IMG/VR virus record: IMGVR_UViG_3300042389_000498
Coordinates: 1 to 47,331 of that record
Direction: 5' to 3' (one strand)
Source: a virus
Length of the DNA stretch: 47,331 nucleotides
The notes beneath the pieces are model-generated. The model had not been told where the DNA came from and did not search any database. It saw nothing but the letters and a program-made list of their open reading frames with translations. Positions 1-40,695 of the stretch are shown piece by piece. The translations under genes and the position numbers were made by a program. Numbering within the stretch: position 1 is the stretch's first letter; each line of letters starts with the position of its first letter.

Positions 1-13844
<13,844 letters not shown>

Positions 13845-13848
13845 TCTA

Positions 13849-13868
13849 TATATTAATAGTATAGAAAG
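13849..13868 (-). promoter_or_regulatory. Upstream motif shared by the two giant collagen genes (left copy)
   Basis: The + strand reads tatattaatagtatagaaag, 4 nt beyond the start codon of the left collagen gene. The same position of the right collagen gene carries a nearly identical 20-mer (32681-32700). Read on the gene strand it is CTTTCTATA followed by an A/T-rich block. TCTA within A/T-rich sequence resembles the late promoter core described for Cafeteria roenbergensis virus. A late virion-gene promoter is inference. Confidence 0.45.
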
Positions 13869-13902
13869 TAAAATAAATAATTTTTACAGAATCACTTAAT
13901 TT

Positions 13903-13940
13903 ATTATAATAAAAATTTTACATATAATTTTTATTATAAT
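13903..13940. terminator. Perfect 15-bp hairpin between the two collagen genes
   Basis: attataataaaaatt (13903-13917) and its exact reverse complement (13926-13940) are separated by an 8-nt loop. The hairpin lies 116 nt past the stop of the right collagen gene and 59 nt upstream of the left gene's start. In mimivirus, mRNA 3' ends map to A/T-rich hairpins (the hairpin rule), so this probably sets the 3' end of the right gene's transcript. The rest of the 13845-14055 spacer is A/T-rich and holds no gene that I can see. Confidence 0.6.
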
Positions 13941-14055
13941 TATTATCTATTATACATTTTAATTAATTTCCACTATAATAAAACATACACGGTATGAGTT
14001 ATTACTTTGCACTGTAATGAAACAATATCTTTCTCTTCAAAAGAAAAAGATAAGA

Positions 14056-32679
<18,624 letters not shown>

Positions 32680-32680
32680 C

Positions 32681-32700
32681 TATATTAATAATATAGAAAG
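32681..32700 (-). promoter_or_regulatory. Upstream motif shared by the two giant collagen genes (right copy)
   Basis: The + strand reads tatattaataatatagaaag, 4 nt beyond the start codon. It differs from the left copy (13849-13868) at about one position, while flanking sequence differs more. The 96-nt spacer to the divergent gene at 32773 is otherwise plain A/T-rich sequence. A late promoter or conserved 5' leader is inferred. Confidence 0.45.
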
Positions 32701-32772
32701 AAAAAATGATATATTTTAATATTAAAATTTCATATCGGTTATTTATTGATATAAAATATAATATATTAATAT

Positions 32773-34512
32773 ATGGAAGAAATAATACTTAATATTGATT
32801 CAAGATACAGAGATATAATACAATATCCAAATGAAGCTAAATTTAAAATTACTTTTGAAAAAATGTATAAAAATATAATTGCAATAACTATTAATAGTTT
32901 AGAAATATGTAATTGTATTAATTATATAAGTTCCGCAAAAGGTAATAATTATATTAAAATATTTTTACCTAATAAAACGAATGATTCATATGGTTCTATA
33001 TTAGTACTTCCTGATGGTTTATTACAATCAATTAAACATATAAAATGTATTTTTAATAGATTATTCACTGGATTTTTTAATACAAATCGTAATTTACAAA
33101 TACATTCATTTAATAATATCACATTTGCTGAAAAACATTGTTATATATTCTATTTATATGAATCAGTAACAATAACATTTGATTTTAATACTCAAATATT
33201 ACCAGCTACATTAAATAATAATTTAATAATTAATAAAGGTTGGTATAGTTTGTATGGATTAGTAATTCACATACAAAAATATATTGAACAAAAATATAAT
33301 GAAAGGGCTGAATATATTACAAATAATCCTCTAGCTACTACTATAAATTTAGATTCGGGTAATTTTTCATTTAATACATTTAATTTAAAAATTTTTGATA
33401 GACGCTTAAGATCAACAACCGCAGCATTAGATTGTATTCGTAGTGATCCAATTACTGGAACAAATTTTAATGGTAATAATTTAAAATTAAATTTAGGTGC
33501 TTTTAAAACATATATATATAAAATATATATTAATGATACTACAACTTTTATATGTTCAACCGTGCAAAATGCAACAGATGGTATATTAGATAAATTAGTT
33601 AATAATTCATATGTTATTCCTGTTAATTATGTTCATGCAGGGAATGGGAATACATTAAAATCTGGTTCAAAATATTATATTAATAACAAACCATCTGCTC
33701 CAACACTTGATGATACGCAAATATATAATTTATCATGTGAAATTAATTTATCAAATTATGTTTATTTTAAAAATTCTTTTACAGATTTAACAGATACAAC
33801 CTTTTATTATTATTATGTAGATATAACTGGTGCAAAAGCATCTACTTGGAAACTATTAGATGGTAATATTACAATAAATACTTTTAGCAGTTTATCTTCA
33901 AGACAATTTTTATTAGATCATAGATTTATTACATTAGCACAATTTAATGATCCATTATATACAGTAACCATGGAATATGATATAGCAGATTTTGAAATAG
34001 ATTTTAATACAAATAAAAATACAGATACATATAATTCAATAATAAATAGTATTATCAATATAAGAAAATTAGAATATTTATCTATTGGCTATTATTTAGG
34101 TTATAGACCAGATATGTCTAAATTAACAGATATATTTTTTAAAAAATCTATTATGGATTATACAGAAAGAATAATAATTGCAGAAAAGTTTTATGATACA
34201 ACTGGTAATAATTATATATTTATGAAAATAAATGGCTGGGGTTATATAGATTTTTTTGGTGAATCACTAATGGCTAAAATATTATTAACATCTGGATTAG
34301 GTCATCCAAAATTAGATGATTTTGTAAATCAAGGTTATCGATTTAGACAACCTGTCAATATTAATAAACTTGAAATTGAATTAGTTGATTATTTAGGTAA
34401 TACACTTGATCTAAATGGATCCAATTTTTCATGTACTATTCAATTAACAGAGATTATCCGTTCTGATCAAAAAGAAATTATAGAAAAAGAAGCTCGTTTA
34501 TTTAATTATTAA
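32773..34512 (+). CDS. Probable virion structural protein with N-terminal DSRYRD motif, 579 aa
   Basis: The protein opens with LNIDSRYRD (residues 6-13) followed by YPNEAKFKITF. I recognise this N-terminal signature (N-[IL]-DSR-[FY]-RD ... P-N...F) from a widespread group of giant-virus proteins of unknown or virion-associated function. The C-terminal third carries LTSGLGHPKLDDF, YRFRQPVNINKLEIELVDYLG and a final beta-rich segment ending in EARLFNY. There are no membrane segments. Composition is Asn/Ile/Lys-rich, as expected for an A/T-rich virus. It is divergent from the right collagen gene across a 96-nt spacer and convergent with the next gene. A capsid-associated role is inference from the family's common occurrence in particles; no catalytic motif is visible. 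Confidence 0.75.
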   Translation: MEEIILNIDSRYRDIIQYPNEAKFKITFEKMYKNIIAITINSLEICNCINYISSAKGNNYIKIFLPNKTNDSYGSILVLPDGLLQSIKHIKCIFNRLFTGFFNTNRNLQIHSFNNITFAEKHCYIFYLYESVTITFDFNTQILPATLNNNLIINKGWYSLYGLVIHIQKYIEQKYNERAEYITNNPLATTINLDSGNFSFNTFNLKIFDRRLRSTTAALDCIRSDPITGTNFNGNNLKLNLGAFKTYIYKIYINDTTTFICSTVQNATDGILDKLVNNSYVIPVNYVHAGNGNTLKSGSKYYINNKPSAPTLDDTQIYNLSCEINLSNYVYFKNSFTDLTDTTFYYYYVDITGAKASTWKLLDGNITINTFSSLSSRQFLLDHRFITLAQFNDPLYTVTMEYDIADFEIDFNTNKNTDTYNSIINSIINIRKLEYLSIGYYLGYRPDMSKLTDIFFKKSIMDYTERIIIAEKFYDTTGNNYIFMKINGWGYIDFFGESLMAKILLTSGLGHPKLDDFVNQGYRFRQPVNINKLEIELVDYLGNTLDLNGSNFSCTIQLTEIIRSDQKEIIEKEARLFNY

Positions 34513-34564
34513 ACATAATATAAAAATAGTTTTCTGTTAAAATTATTTTTATTTTATTACATAT

Positions 34565-35779
34565 TTAACTATATGTTATATCTCCAGTGCTTATATTATT
34601 AGCTCTTGGTGCGGATGGGAAAAATTCACTAATCTTATCCATATCTACATTCATTTCATTCTGTAGAAATGAATCTACTTCATTTTTAAGTTGTTCAATT
34701 TCATCTGGTGTATTAACATTATTTAATTTACCCATCATTCCCATAATTTTACTTAGTTGTGGATTACTACATAAATTATCAAGATTAAATGAAGATACAT
34801 CTGGTGTAGTATTATCATTTGTAGTTTCTTTATCTGATGTAGTTTGTCTTCCACCCGGTAATACACCAAATTGATCAGCCATTTTAAGAATATTACCGAA
34901 ATTAATATTCTTTTTATCTTTATCTGTTGCACCTACATCAACACTTGCTGTTGAAAAATTATCATCAATAATAATCTTTTCTTTTTCCTTACCTCCCGTC
35001 ATATTACCCATAGAACTCATAATATTATTCATTATATCACCGCCCTCGCCCGACATCATATTTCCCATACCAGGTATTTTATTTGTCATACATTTTAATA
35101 ATTTATCAATTTCAATATCTCCATTATTTAGTTTATCAGCATATTTAACTGATATTTTTCGACTTAATCCCATAATATCCGCTAATGGATTACTTCCTGG
35201 GTCTGTACTCATGATATTTTCAAAAGATGAAACAATGTCATTAACCATATTTGTAGTATGATTATTAATATCTGATCCTAATACTTCGTGAATTTTTTTA
35301 CGGACATCATTAGTTTTACTATCAAGTAAATCCATAACACGTCCTATTTTTACTATATTACGTTCCTTAACTGGTTTTAATGATTCACACGAAATATATA
35401 GATTATATAAATTTGTCCAAATTAGTTTTTTAATTTCTTCAGATTGATTATTTAATATATATTTAATACATAATTTAGAACCAAATAAACTCTCAGATAT
35501 ACGTAATGTATTATCATTTTTATGAGAAAATATTTTAAGTTTTGCTTTGACAAAATCATCAAAAAATTCATCATTTATTAATTCAACAAATAATTTACCA
35601 TTATTTATTTTATCTTCATTAGACAATTGTAATATATCATTGAGAATTTGTTGTATATCATTATTAATAAAAATAATTTTAAGTTGATTAACAAACTCAT
35701 TAAAATTATTTAAATATTTTGTATCATCTACATTTGACTCTTCCGACTGTGTGTTATTTAAATCCAGGATTTCAACCAT
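34565..35779 (-). CDS. Conserved giant-virus protein of unknown function, 404 aa
   Basis: A 404-residue, mostly helical, soluble protein without signal peptide or membrane segment. The N-terminal half (residues 20-200) is acidic and helical. The middle holds PLADIMGLSRKISVKYADK and a Met/Gly-rich stretch (PGMGNMMSGEGGDIMNNIMSSMGNMTGG, read in pieces around residues 235-265). The C-terminal part is Asp/Thr-rich and low in complexity, ending near a helical segment with LQNEMNVDMDKISEFF. I recall similar conserved proteins in Imitervirales but know no function. The 52-nt gap to the convergent gene at 34512 holds only an imperfect A/T hairpin. The frame, length and clear stop make it a real gene. 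Confidence 0.8.
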   Translation of the reverse strand: MVEILDLNNTQSEESNVDDTKYLNNFNEFVNQLKIIFINNDIQQILNDILQLSNEDKINNGKLFVELINDEFFDDFVKAKLKIFSHKNDNTLRISESLFGSKLCIKYILNNQSEEIKKLIWTNLYNLYISCESLKPVKERNIVKIGRVMDLLDSKTNDVRKKIHEVLGSDINNHTTNMVNDIVSSFENIMSTDPGSNPLADIMGLSRKISVKYADKLNNGDIEIDKLLKCMTNKIPGMGNMMSGEGGDIMNNIMSSMGNMTGGKEKEKIIIDDNFSTASVDVGATDKDKKNINFGNILKMADQFGVLPGGRQTTSDKETTNDNTTPDVSSFNLDNLCSNPQLSKIMGMMGKLNNVNTPDEIEQLKNEVDSFLQNEMNVDMDKISEFFPSAPRANNISTGDITYS

Positions 35780-35827
35780 ATATAATGAAAGTTTTATAAT
35801 CTTTATATATATACAACTAATATTAAA

Positions 35828-36040
35828 TTATTTTTCTATTTTTCCATATAAATATTTATATGTTTCATTTCTATCGCGCCAACCAGACGATGAGCAACTA
35901 AAGCAGATAGTGACGCCATCTTCATTTGAATAACCGCAAAAATAACAGTGTATATGACGTTTACCTGGGATGGCTTTACACGTCTTTCGCATGGAATCAT
36001 AACCTGGACACCTCTTTAGTGACACATCTTTATTGTGCAC
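35828..36040 (-). CDS. Small RanBP2-type zinc-finger protein, about 54-70 aa
   Basis: HCYFCGYSNEDGVTICFSC fits the RanBP2 zinc-finger spacing exactly (C-x2-C-x3-N-x6-C-x2-C), with His in place of the usual Trp before the first Cys. RanBP2 fingers bind single-stranded RNA or ubiquitin. Two more Cys (CPGYD and KTC) lie upstream. The start is uncertain: the given frame begins with GTG at 36040, and the first ATG is at 35992 (54 residues). The frame stays open upstream to about 36083 without any ATG. Base composition is less A/T-rich than the neighbours, hinting at different ancestry. It lies just downstream of the macrodomain-like gene on the same strand (38 nt) and 48 nt before the next start. 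Confidence 0.6.
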   Translation of the reverse strand: MHNKDVSLKRCPGYDSMRKTCKAIPGKRHIHCYFCGYSNEDGVTICFSCSSSGWRDRNETYKYLYGKIEK

Positions 36041-36078
36041 ACTTGCGACACAATAGTATTCTTTTGTTAGATTTAATT

Positions 36079-37938
36079 TTATTCTTTATTTTTAAGTTTT
36101 AGATATTTATGTTTATATTTCAAATATTTATACGTATATCCTTTATTCAACTCCTCATGTAATTGCCTGGCAAGTCTCGCATCTTCATCCATTGCTTCAG
36201 TCGTTAGAATAAATGGAGTCGTAGGATGCGATAAATTATAGGTATTATCAATTTTTAAAATATTAACCTTTAAATTATCAAATTTTAATTCTTTATTTAT
36301 TTTAGAATCATCGCCAAACTGGCCAAACTGTACCATTATTATATCTAATGGATATTTTTTATATTCATATATAGCTTCTGCAACTGCATCTGCTATCCAC
36401 ATATTATCATTACCAAATACACCGCCACCAACAGCAGTTAAAAACACTTTTATTCTTGGCGTTTCATCTGATAATTTATTAACAGCTACTTGTAAAGTGC
36501 ATTTATAAGCAGATGTTAATATTGCTTTTGCTAATGGTGCAATTTTTTGTTTATAGTCGGGACCTGCTAAACCATATCGGTTAGAATATGCAATTGGTAA
36601 TGCAGAACAATATACTTGACAAATTTTTTTGCTTTCATCTATTAATAATGGCGAATTCCATTGTACACCAACTTGTAAATAGTCATTCATTAAAATATTT
36701 AATAACACCTGATTGTGTGGTTCTAGTCGTGGGTTTATATAACAATAACCATTAAGATAAAAATATTCACCCGGTTTCGGGTTTTTACCACGTATCTGAA
36801 TATACCCAAGTTTTGTTAATACATTTTCTAGTGTATTAATTTGATTGTCTTTTGTTTGAGGCTTATCCTCAAATATTGCATAATTTCTAAAATATGTTCC
36901 AACAGGTGATGCCAATGCAACTCTTGGTCCTTGTGTAGGATCTTTAACATACATATTTATCCCTTGTTCTGGAGTTATAATATCATCTATCATTTCTAAT
37001 AAATTAAATTGAGATGCAGCCTGTACAACTGAATTTGTACTTTCCATATGATTAATTACATTAGAAATATCTGCATTTAAAAATTGATATGTTATATTAT
37101 TAGATACGTCCAGAGTAGTATCTGTTAAAAATAATTTTATATTTGTATATTTAGTTAGAGGCATAGTCTCTTTTAATTGTGTTAATGATACACATGAAAA
37201 ATCCCCTACAGTAAATCTTTTTTCATTTATACTAAATGTAATATCTTTATAATTTAATTGTCCTATTTTTGTGTATTTAAACTCTGTATGTATTTTTTTA
37301 CCAGAAGTTTCCTTAATACCAAAATACGGTTCAAACCAATGATATATATTTGCATTATGAATACCTCTAGGATCTAATACATTAACAGCTTTTGAGGGAC
37401 CTGCGAGTGCTGGGACAGGGACAGGGGCTGGGGCAGGGACAGGGGCTGGGGCAGGGACAGGGGCTGGGACAGGGACAGGGGCTGGGGCAGGGACAGGGGC
37501 TGGGACAGGGGCTGGGGTAGGTTTTGATAGAATAGCTGATTGCGGTAAGGATTCATATATGGCTTTTGCTAGTTGTATTTTATCATAATAGTCTGTAAAT
37601 TTAGTATGTAAACCTCCCCTGTTAATATAGTTATCTAAAGCTGTTATATTTTCTAGCGTCATAATAATACCAATTTGGCCTTTGTCTATTAGTGGGTCTA
37701 GTTTATTATTTGGTATATCAACATTTTTTTGTTGGAATGATCCAGATTTAATACCAATATTAAATAAAATATTAGAAAAATCCATTAATCTTTGAAGAGA
37801 TGTAGAATTATTTATCATTGAAAAAAAATAAATATGAGTATTAGCTTGAGGATACTTATTAAACGTATAAGTTATTTGTAAGTCGCGATCATTTAAAAAA
37901 GTCATAAGTTCTTTAGTAATATGTGTTGTATTATCCAT
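36079..37938 (-). CDS. Macrodomain-like protein with Pro-Ala-Val linker and mimivirus C-terminal tail, 619 aa
   Basis: There are three parts. Residues 1-135 form an N-terminal helical/beta domain. Residues about 139-179 are an almost pure Pro/Ala/Val linker (PAPVPAP repeats). Residues about 180-600 form the main domain. Near residue 505 this domain has VFLTAVGGGVFGND followed by WIADAVAEAI, with SALPIAYSNRYGL upstream; this resembles the phosphate-binding loop and following helix of macrodomain (ADP-ribose-binding) folds. DPRGIHNANIYHWFEPYFG and VQAASQFNLLEM are further recognisable family blocks. The last 17 residues, YKYLKYKHKYLKLKNKE, match the lysine/tyrosine tail common in Imitervirales proteins. 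Just upstream of the start the gene strand carries TTTTTCTATATATA, a TCTA-type late motif. A role in ADP-ribose metabolism or binding is inference. Confidence 0.75.
   Translation of the reverse strand: MDNTTHITKELMTFLNDRDLQITYTFNKYPQANTHIYFFSMINNSTSLQRLMDFSNILFNIGIKSGSFQQKNVDIPNNKLDPLIDKGQIGIIMTLENITALDNYINRGGLHTKFTDYYDKIQLAKAIYESLPQSAILSKPTPAPVPAPVPAPAPVPVPAPVPAPAPVPAPAPVPVPALAGPSKAVNVLDPRGIHNANIYHWFEPYFGIKETSGKKIHTEFKYTKIGQLNYKDITFSINEKRFTVGDFSCVSLTQLKETMPLTKYTNIKLFLTDTTLDVSNNITYQFLNADISNVINHMESTNSVVQAASQFNLLEMIDDIITPEQGINMYVKDPTQGPRVALASPVGTYFRNYAIFEDKPQTKDNQINTLENVLTKLGYIQIRGKNPKPGEYFYLNGYCYINPRLEPHNQVLLNILMNDYLQVGVQWNSPLLIDESKKICQVYCSALPIAYSNRYGLAGPDYKQKIAPLAKAILTSAYKCTLQVAVNKLSDETPRIKVFLTAVGGGVFGNDNMWIADAVAEAIYEYKKYPLDIIMVQFGQFGDDSKINKELKFDNLKVNILKIDNTYNLSHPTTPFILTTEAMDEDARLARQLHEELNKGYTYKYLKYKHKYLKLKNKE
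37411..37521 (+). repeat. G-rich 18-nt repeat encoding the PAPVP linker
   Basis: Blocks of gggacaggggctggggca repeat about six times with variants, over 111 nt. It is the only strongly GC-rich stretch of its kind in an A/T-rich region. On the + strand there are more than 20 runs of three or four G separated by 2-4 nt, so it satisfies the simple G-quadruplex rule many times over. It encodes, on the minus strand, the Pro/Ala/Val linker of the macrodomain-like protein. Confidence 0.85.
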
Positions 37939-38040
37939 ATTATATATATATATAGAAAAATTTATATATTATTTTTTAAACATTATTATAGAGTTTATTT
38001 TATAAAAAAATATCAAGTTTTTGTTTACTAGTAAATTGCT

Positions 38041-38201
38041 CAAGTTATATACTATATATGTAAAATGAATCTAATATTAAATATTTTACATATAGATTTT
38101 ACAAAAAAAGAGTTAATAAATTAAATTATATTAAATAAAAAGGATATATTTTGTTTTATTTGGGCACCAATTGATAATTTAAAATAATATTTTTATTATT
38201 T
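38041..38201 (+). pseudogene. Decayed partial copy of the gene at 39406-40314
   Basis: caagttatatacta...aatgaatctaatattaaata at 38041-38082 matches 39459-39506 inside the intact gene. gatatattttgttttattt...accaattgataat at 38143-38180 matches its 39632-39680 region (gatatattta...tgttttatttggcatcaattaataa). The order is preserved, but intervening sequence is deleted and the frame is broken by stops (tga, taa). This explains most of the otherwise empty 37939-38205 spacer; the remainder, 37939-38040, is plain A/T-rich sequence. Confidence 0.7.
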
Positions 38202-38205
38202 TGAA

Positions 38206-39243
38206 TTATTTTTTTATTTTTTTAATTTTACCATTAGAATAAGTTCCGTATAATAATCCTTTGGAACCATTTAATAGTTTTGTATAAATATTATTATTTT
38301 CTAATATATATGTAATATTTTTAATTATTATTTCACATACTTCATCATCTGATTCTGAATCAGAACTTGCAATATTTTCAACAGGAAACATTTTCCTAAA
38401 TGCTGCTAGTTTTTTACTATTGACTTCATCATCAGATTCAATGTCAGAAGAGTCATAATGGTATTCAGTAGAATCTATATTATTAGATATAATAAAATTA
38501 TTAGACATTACAATTTCATCTTTTCCTGTCTTAATTATTGAATTTAATTTAGTATCAATCATTGATATATTATTATTTTGTGTTGTTATACAGTAAGAAT
38601 TAATTTTTAATATATTATTACAATTACTATTCGTATTAAAATTTTCTTGTTGAGGATTTATATTATTAATATTTTCTAAACTAGATGGTGTAGCAATAAT
38701 AATATTTTGTATATTATTTGTTGTATTAGTATTATAATTAATAATACTCGGTTTCGTTTCTAGTTGTGTAATTTTTGTTTTTATTTCCTTAATTTCGTTA
38801 ATAATATTCATTTCATTTATTTTACATGTTTTTTCATGTCTCCACCTACTTTGAAAATGAGCAAACTCTTTATTACATTTTACACACTTATATTTTTTAC
38901 AGTATATATTATTTTTATTTAATTTTATACATTTTATTTCAAAATTATTATGTTTAGTTTTATATTCAGTTATTATTTTCATAAATATTGCACACATTAG
39001 ATTTTCATCACCTTCAAAAATTTCATGACCTGCAATCAATTTAAATAATTTATTAAATTCATTAATAATCTTTTTCTCTAAAACAAATGGATTGATACAT
39101 TCATTAATAGAAATATATCTTGATCCAGTTTTATATCCATTTATACATCTAGTTAGTGTAGGTGAATTAGAACATCCTATTTTATATCTATTAGTTCCAA
39201 TTAATTCTGATGGTTGAATTAAATATATTATTCCTTTTGACAT
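38206..39243 (-). CDS. T5orf172 (GIY-YIG-like) domain plus zinc-finger protein, 345 aa
   Basis: The N-terminus, GIIYLIQPSELIGTNRYKIG (residues 4-23) followed by LFKLIAGHEIFEGDE, is the T5orf172/MUG113-like domain common in mimiviruses and related to GIY-YIG nucleases. Residues 120-140 form a zinc finger with C120, C123, H136 and C140 (C2HC type). Residues about 143-166 are a short coiled coil (IKEIKTKITQLE). The rest is Asn-rich low complexity with two acidic Ser-Asp-Glu blocks (SSDIESDDEV and SSDSESDDEV). This family is multi-copy in Imitervirales. DNA binding is likely and nuclease activity uncertain. The 162-nt spacer to the divergent gene at 39406 shows only A/T-rich sequence. Confidence 0.8.
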   Translation of the reverse strand: MSKGIIYLIQPSELIGTNRYKIGCSNSPTLTRCINGYKTGSRYISINECINPFVLEKKIINEFNKLFKLIAGHEIFEGDENLMCAIFMKIITEYKTKHNNFEIKCIKLNKNNIYCKKYKCVKCNKEFAHFQSRWRHEKTCKINEMNIINEIKEIKTKITQLETKPSIINYNTNTTNNIQNIIIATPSSLENINNINPQQENFNTNSNCNNILKINSYCITTQNNNISMIDTKLNSIIKTGKDEIVMSNNFIISNNIDSTEYHYDSSDIESDDEVNSKKLAAFRKMFPVENIASSDSESDDEVCEIIIKNITYILENNNIYTKLLNGSKGLLYGTYSNGKIKKIKK

Positions 39244-39405
39244 TAATTATATAATATAATTAATTTTTATAACTAAATCAAATAAACATTACACTCACGC
39301 GAGAAATTTTTTTATAATTTTTGCAAAAAGTTTGTAATATATTTTAATTTTATTATATAAAAAAATGAAAAAAATAATATCTATGTATATATAAGAGTCA
39401 TTAAT

Positions 39406-40314
39406 ATGACATATTATAAACGTATGAAAGAATACAAGAACAAATGCGGATTATCCAAGTTATATACTGTATATGAAAATGAATCTAATATTAAATATTA
39501 TAAGAATACATTAGAATTAACAATTATGAATATATTATATAAAAATATAAATGTAAATTTTACAAATAATAAATTATTTTATGAATTACAAAAAAAAGTT
39601 ATTAGATTGCCATTTATTATATTAAATGATAAAGATATATTTATTATATTCTGTTTTATTTGGCATCAATTAATAAATCAAAAGAATACTTTTATTAACT
39701 ATAACAATAATACTATTAAATTAAATATGAGATATTATTCAAATAATACTTTAGAATTTGATAAATTATTAGAAAATAATAATATAATAGATCAATTATC
39801 ATATAAAACATTATTCATTAACGAACAGTTATATGAAATAGAATCTTATGAAGATGTACATAGTAAAATATATATATCTTATTTTATTAATCATCTATTA
39901 CATTATAAAGAAATTTATATTGAATCACAATTTATAAAAGAATTTATTACAATGATGATTACTAATAATATAGAATATATAACTGATGAACCTGGAGAAA
40001 AAGTTTTAACTTTTTCTTCAGCTAGATTATCCGAAAAATCTAAAGATTTTTTGGATAATGAACCTTATCAAGCAACGCTTGATAAGCTACCTTGCACTGC
40101 TATGCAGTGCAATGAACCTGGAGAAAAAGTTAAAACTTTTTCTTCAGCTAGATTAGAAGAAACTCAAAGAGTTTCTACTAATAAAAATAAATTAATAAAT
40201 AAAATAAATAATATTATAGCAGATGATACGAATACACATGAAATATGTGAATTAATCACACTTGATGATATAATTGATAAATTAATTGCTAAAATTAATT
40301 ATTATTCATCATAA
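39406..40314 (+). CDS. Unknown protein, 302 aa, with an internal palindromic insertion
   Basis: Residues 1-190 form an Asn/Tyr/Ile-rich domain with CGLSKLYTVYENESNIKYY near the start and FIIFCFIWHQLINQ around residues 83-96. I do not recognise a function. Residues 196-257 are encoded by an array of hairpins (39992-40176) and contain two copies of EPGEKV-TFSSARL (residues 195-209 and 237-251). These read like inserted sequence tolerated in frame. The C-terminal 45 residues return to normal composition. A decayed partial duplicate lies at 38041-38201, so this belongs to a locally duplicating family. Upstream, ATATCTATGTATATATAAG is a possible TCTA-type late promoter. Its 3' end overlaps the opposite-strand gene by 13 nt. 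Confidence 0.75.
   Translation: MTYYKRMKEYKNKCGLSKLYTVYENESNIKYYKNTLELTIMNILYKNINVNFTNNKLFYELQKKVIRLPFIILNDKDIFIIFCFIWHQLINQKNTFINYNNNTIKLNMRYYSNNTLEFDKLLENNNIIDQLSYKTLFINEQLYEIESYEDVHSKIYISYFINHLLHYKEIYIESQFIKEFITMMITNNIEYITDEPGEKVLTFSSARLSEKSKDFLDNEPYQATLDKLPCTAMQCNEPGEKVKTFSSARLEETQRVSTNKNKLINKINNIIADDTNTHEICELITLDDIIDKLIAKINYYSS
39992..40176. repeat. Array of six consecutive hairpins inside a coding sequence
   Basis: Six inverted repeats follow one another: 39992-40021 (13 of 14 pairs, 2-nt loop), 40026-40059 (15 of 16), 40064-40086 (10 perfect, loop aac), 40092-40112 (9 perfect, loop tat), 40118-40147 (13 of 14) and 40158-40176 (8 perfect, loop aaa). The first and fifth are direct copies of one another, differing at about two positions over roughly 40 nt. 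Units begin with atgaacct at 39986, 40058 and 40112. The frame stays open through the array. Confidence 0.85.
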
Positions 40315-40622
40315 TCTGAATCAGAATCTGTATTATTTTCTTCAATTTGATTTATTATTTTTTTCATTTTACTTTTCCTTCGGGATACTTCTACATATCT
40401 TACATATAATAATATAATTAATAATGAATTAATTAAAACAAATCCATAATTATTATATATAAAATCATATATTTTCATTAAATATTTTTTAAAAATAGTT
40501 TCTTCTTCCACTTTTAATAATGCTTCTTGTGCTATTTTAGTTTGTTGTTCATTAATTTTATTAATAAAATATTTTGCCAATTTAGGTTCAACCAATTTAG
40601 GTTTTTTATAGTAAGTGTTCAT
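40302..40622 (-). CDS. Small single-pass membrane protein, 106 aa
   Basis: One hydrophobic segment at residues about 60-76 (GFVLINSLLIILLYVRY) is followed by basic residues (RRKSKMKK). A short acidic tail (DSDSDYDE) follows, and the N-terminal 58 residues are charged and helical. This topology suggests an N-out or lumenal helix and a cytosolic C-terminus, but is only a prediction. No family is recognised. It is convergent with the 302-residue protein, overlapping 13 nt, and divergent from the R2 gene with a 73-nt spacer. A virion inner-membrane protein is a reasonable guess and no more. Confidence 0.7.
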   Translation of the reverse strand: MNTYYKKPKLVEPKLAKYFINKINEQQTKIAQEALLKVEEETIFKKYLMKIYDFIYNNYGFVLINSLLIILLYVRYVEVSRRKSKMKKIINQIEENNTDSDSDYDE

Positions 40623-40642
40623 TATATTAATGTGAGGAAATA

Positions 40643-40650
40643 AAAATTGA
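40643..40650 (+). promoter_or_regulatory. AAAATTGA early promoter motif upstream of R2
   Basis: This is a perfect match to the mimivirus early promoter octamer, ending 45 nt before the ribonucleotide reductase start and on its strand. The position and the early, replication-linked role of the gene agree with the known use of this element. Confidence 0.7.
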
Positions 40651-40695
40651 TTTAAAAATATCTAATTATTAATTTTATTAATATAGTATATATAT

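Noticed and set aside
34587-34874. 95-residue + strand frame opposite the 404-residue unknown protein
   Set aside because: Low-complexity antisense of the Asp/Thr/Met-rich tail; no motif or promoter supports it.
37374-37556. 60-residue Pro/Leu/Gln/Ser minus-strand frame within the PAPVP linker
   Set aside because: It is another frame of the same 18-nt repeat, inside the confidently coded 619-residue protein.
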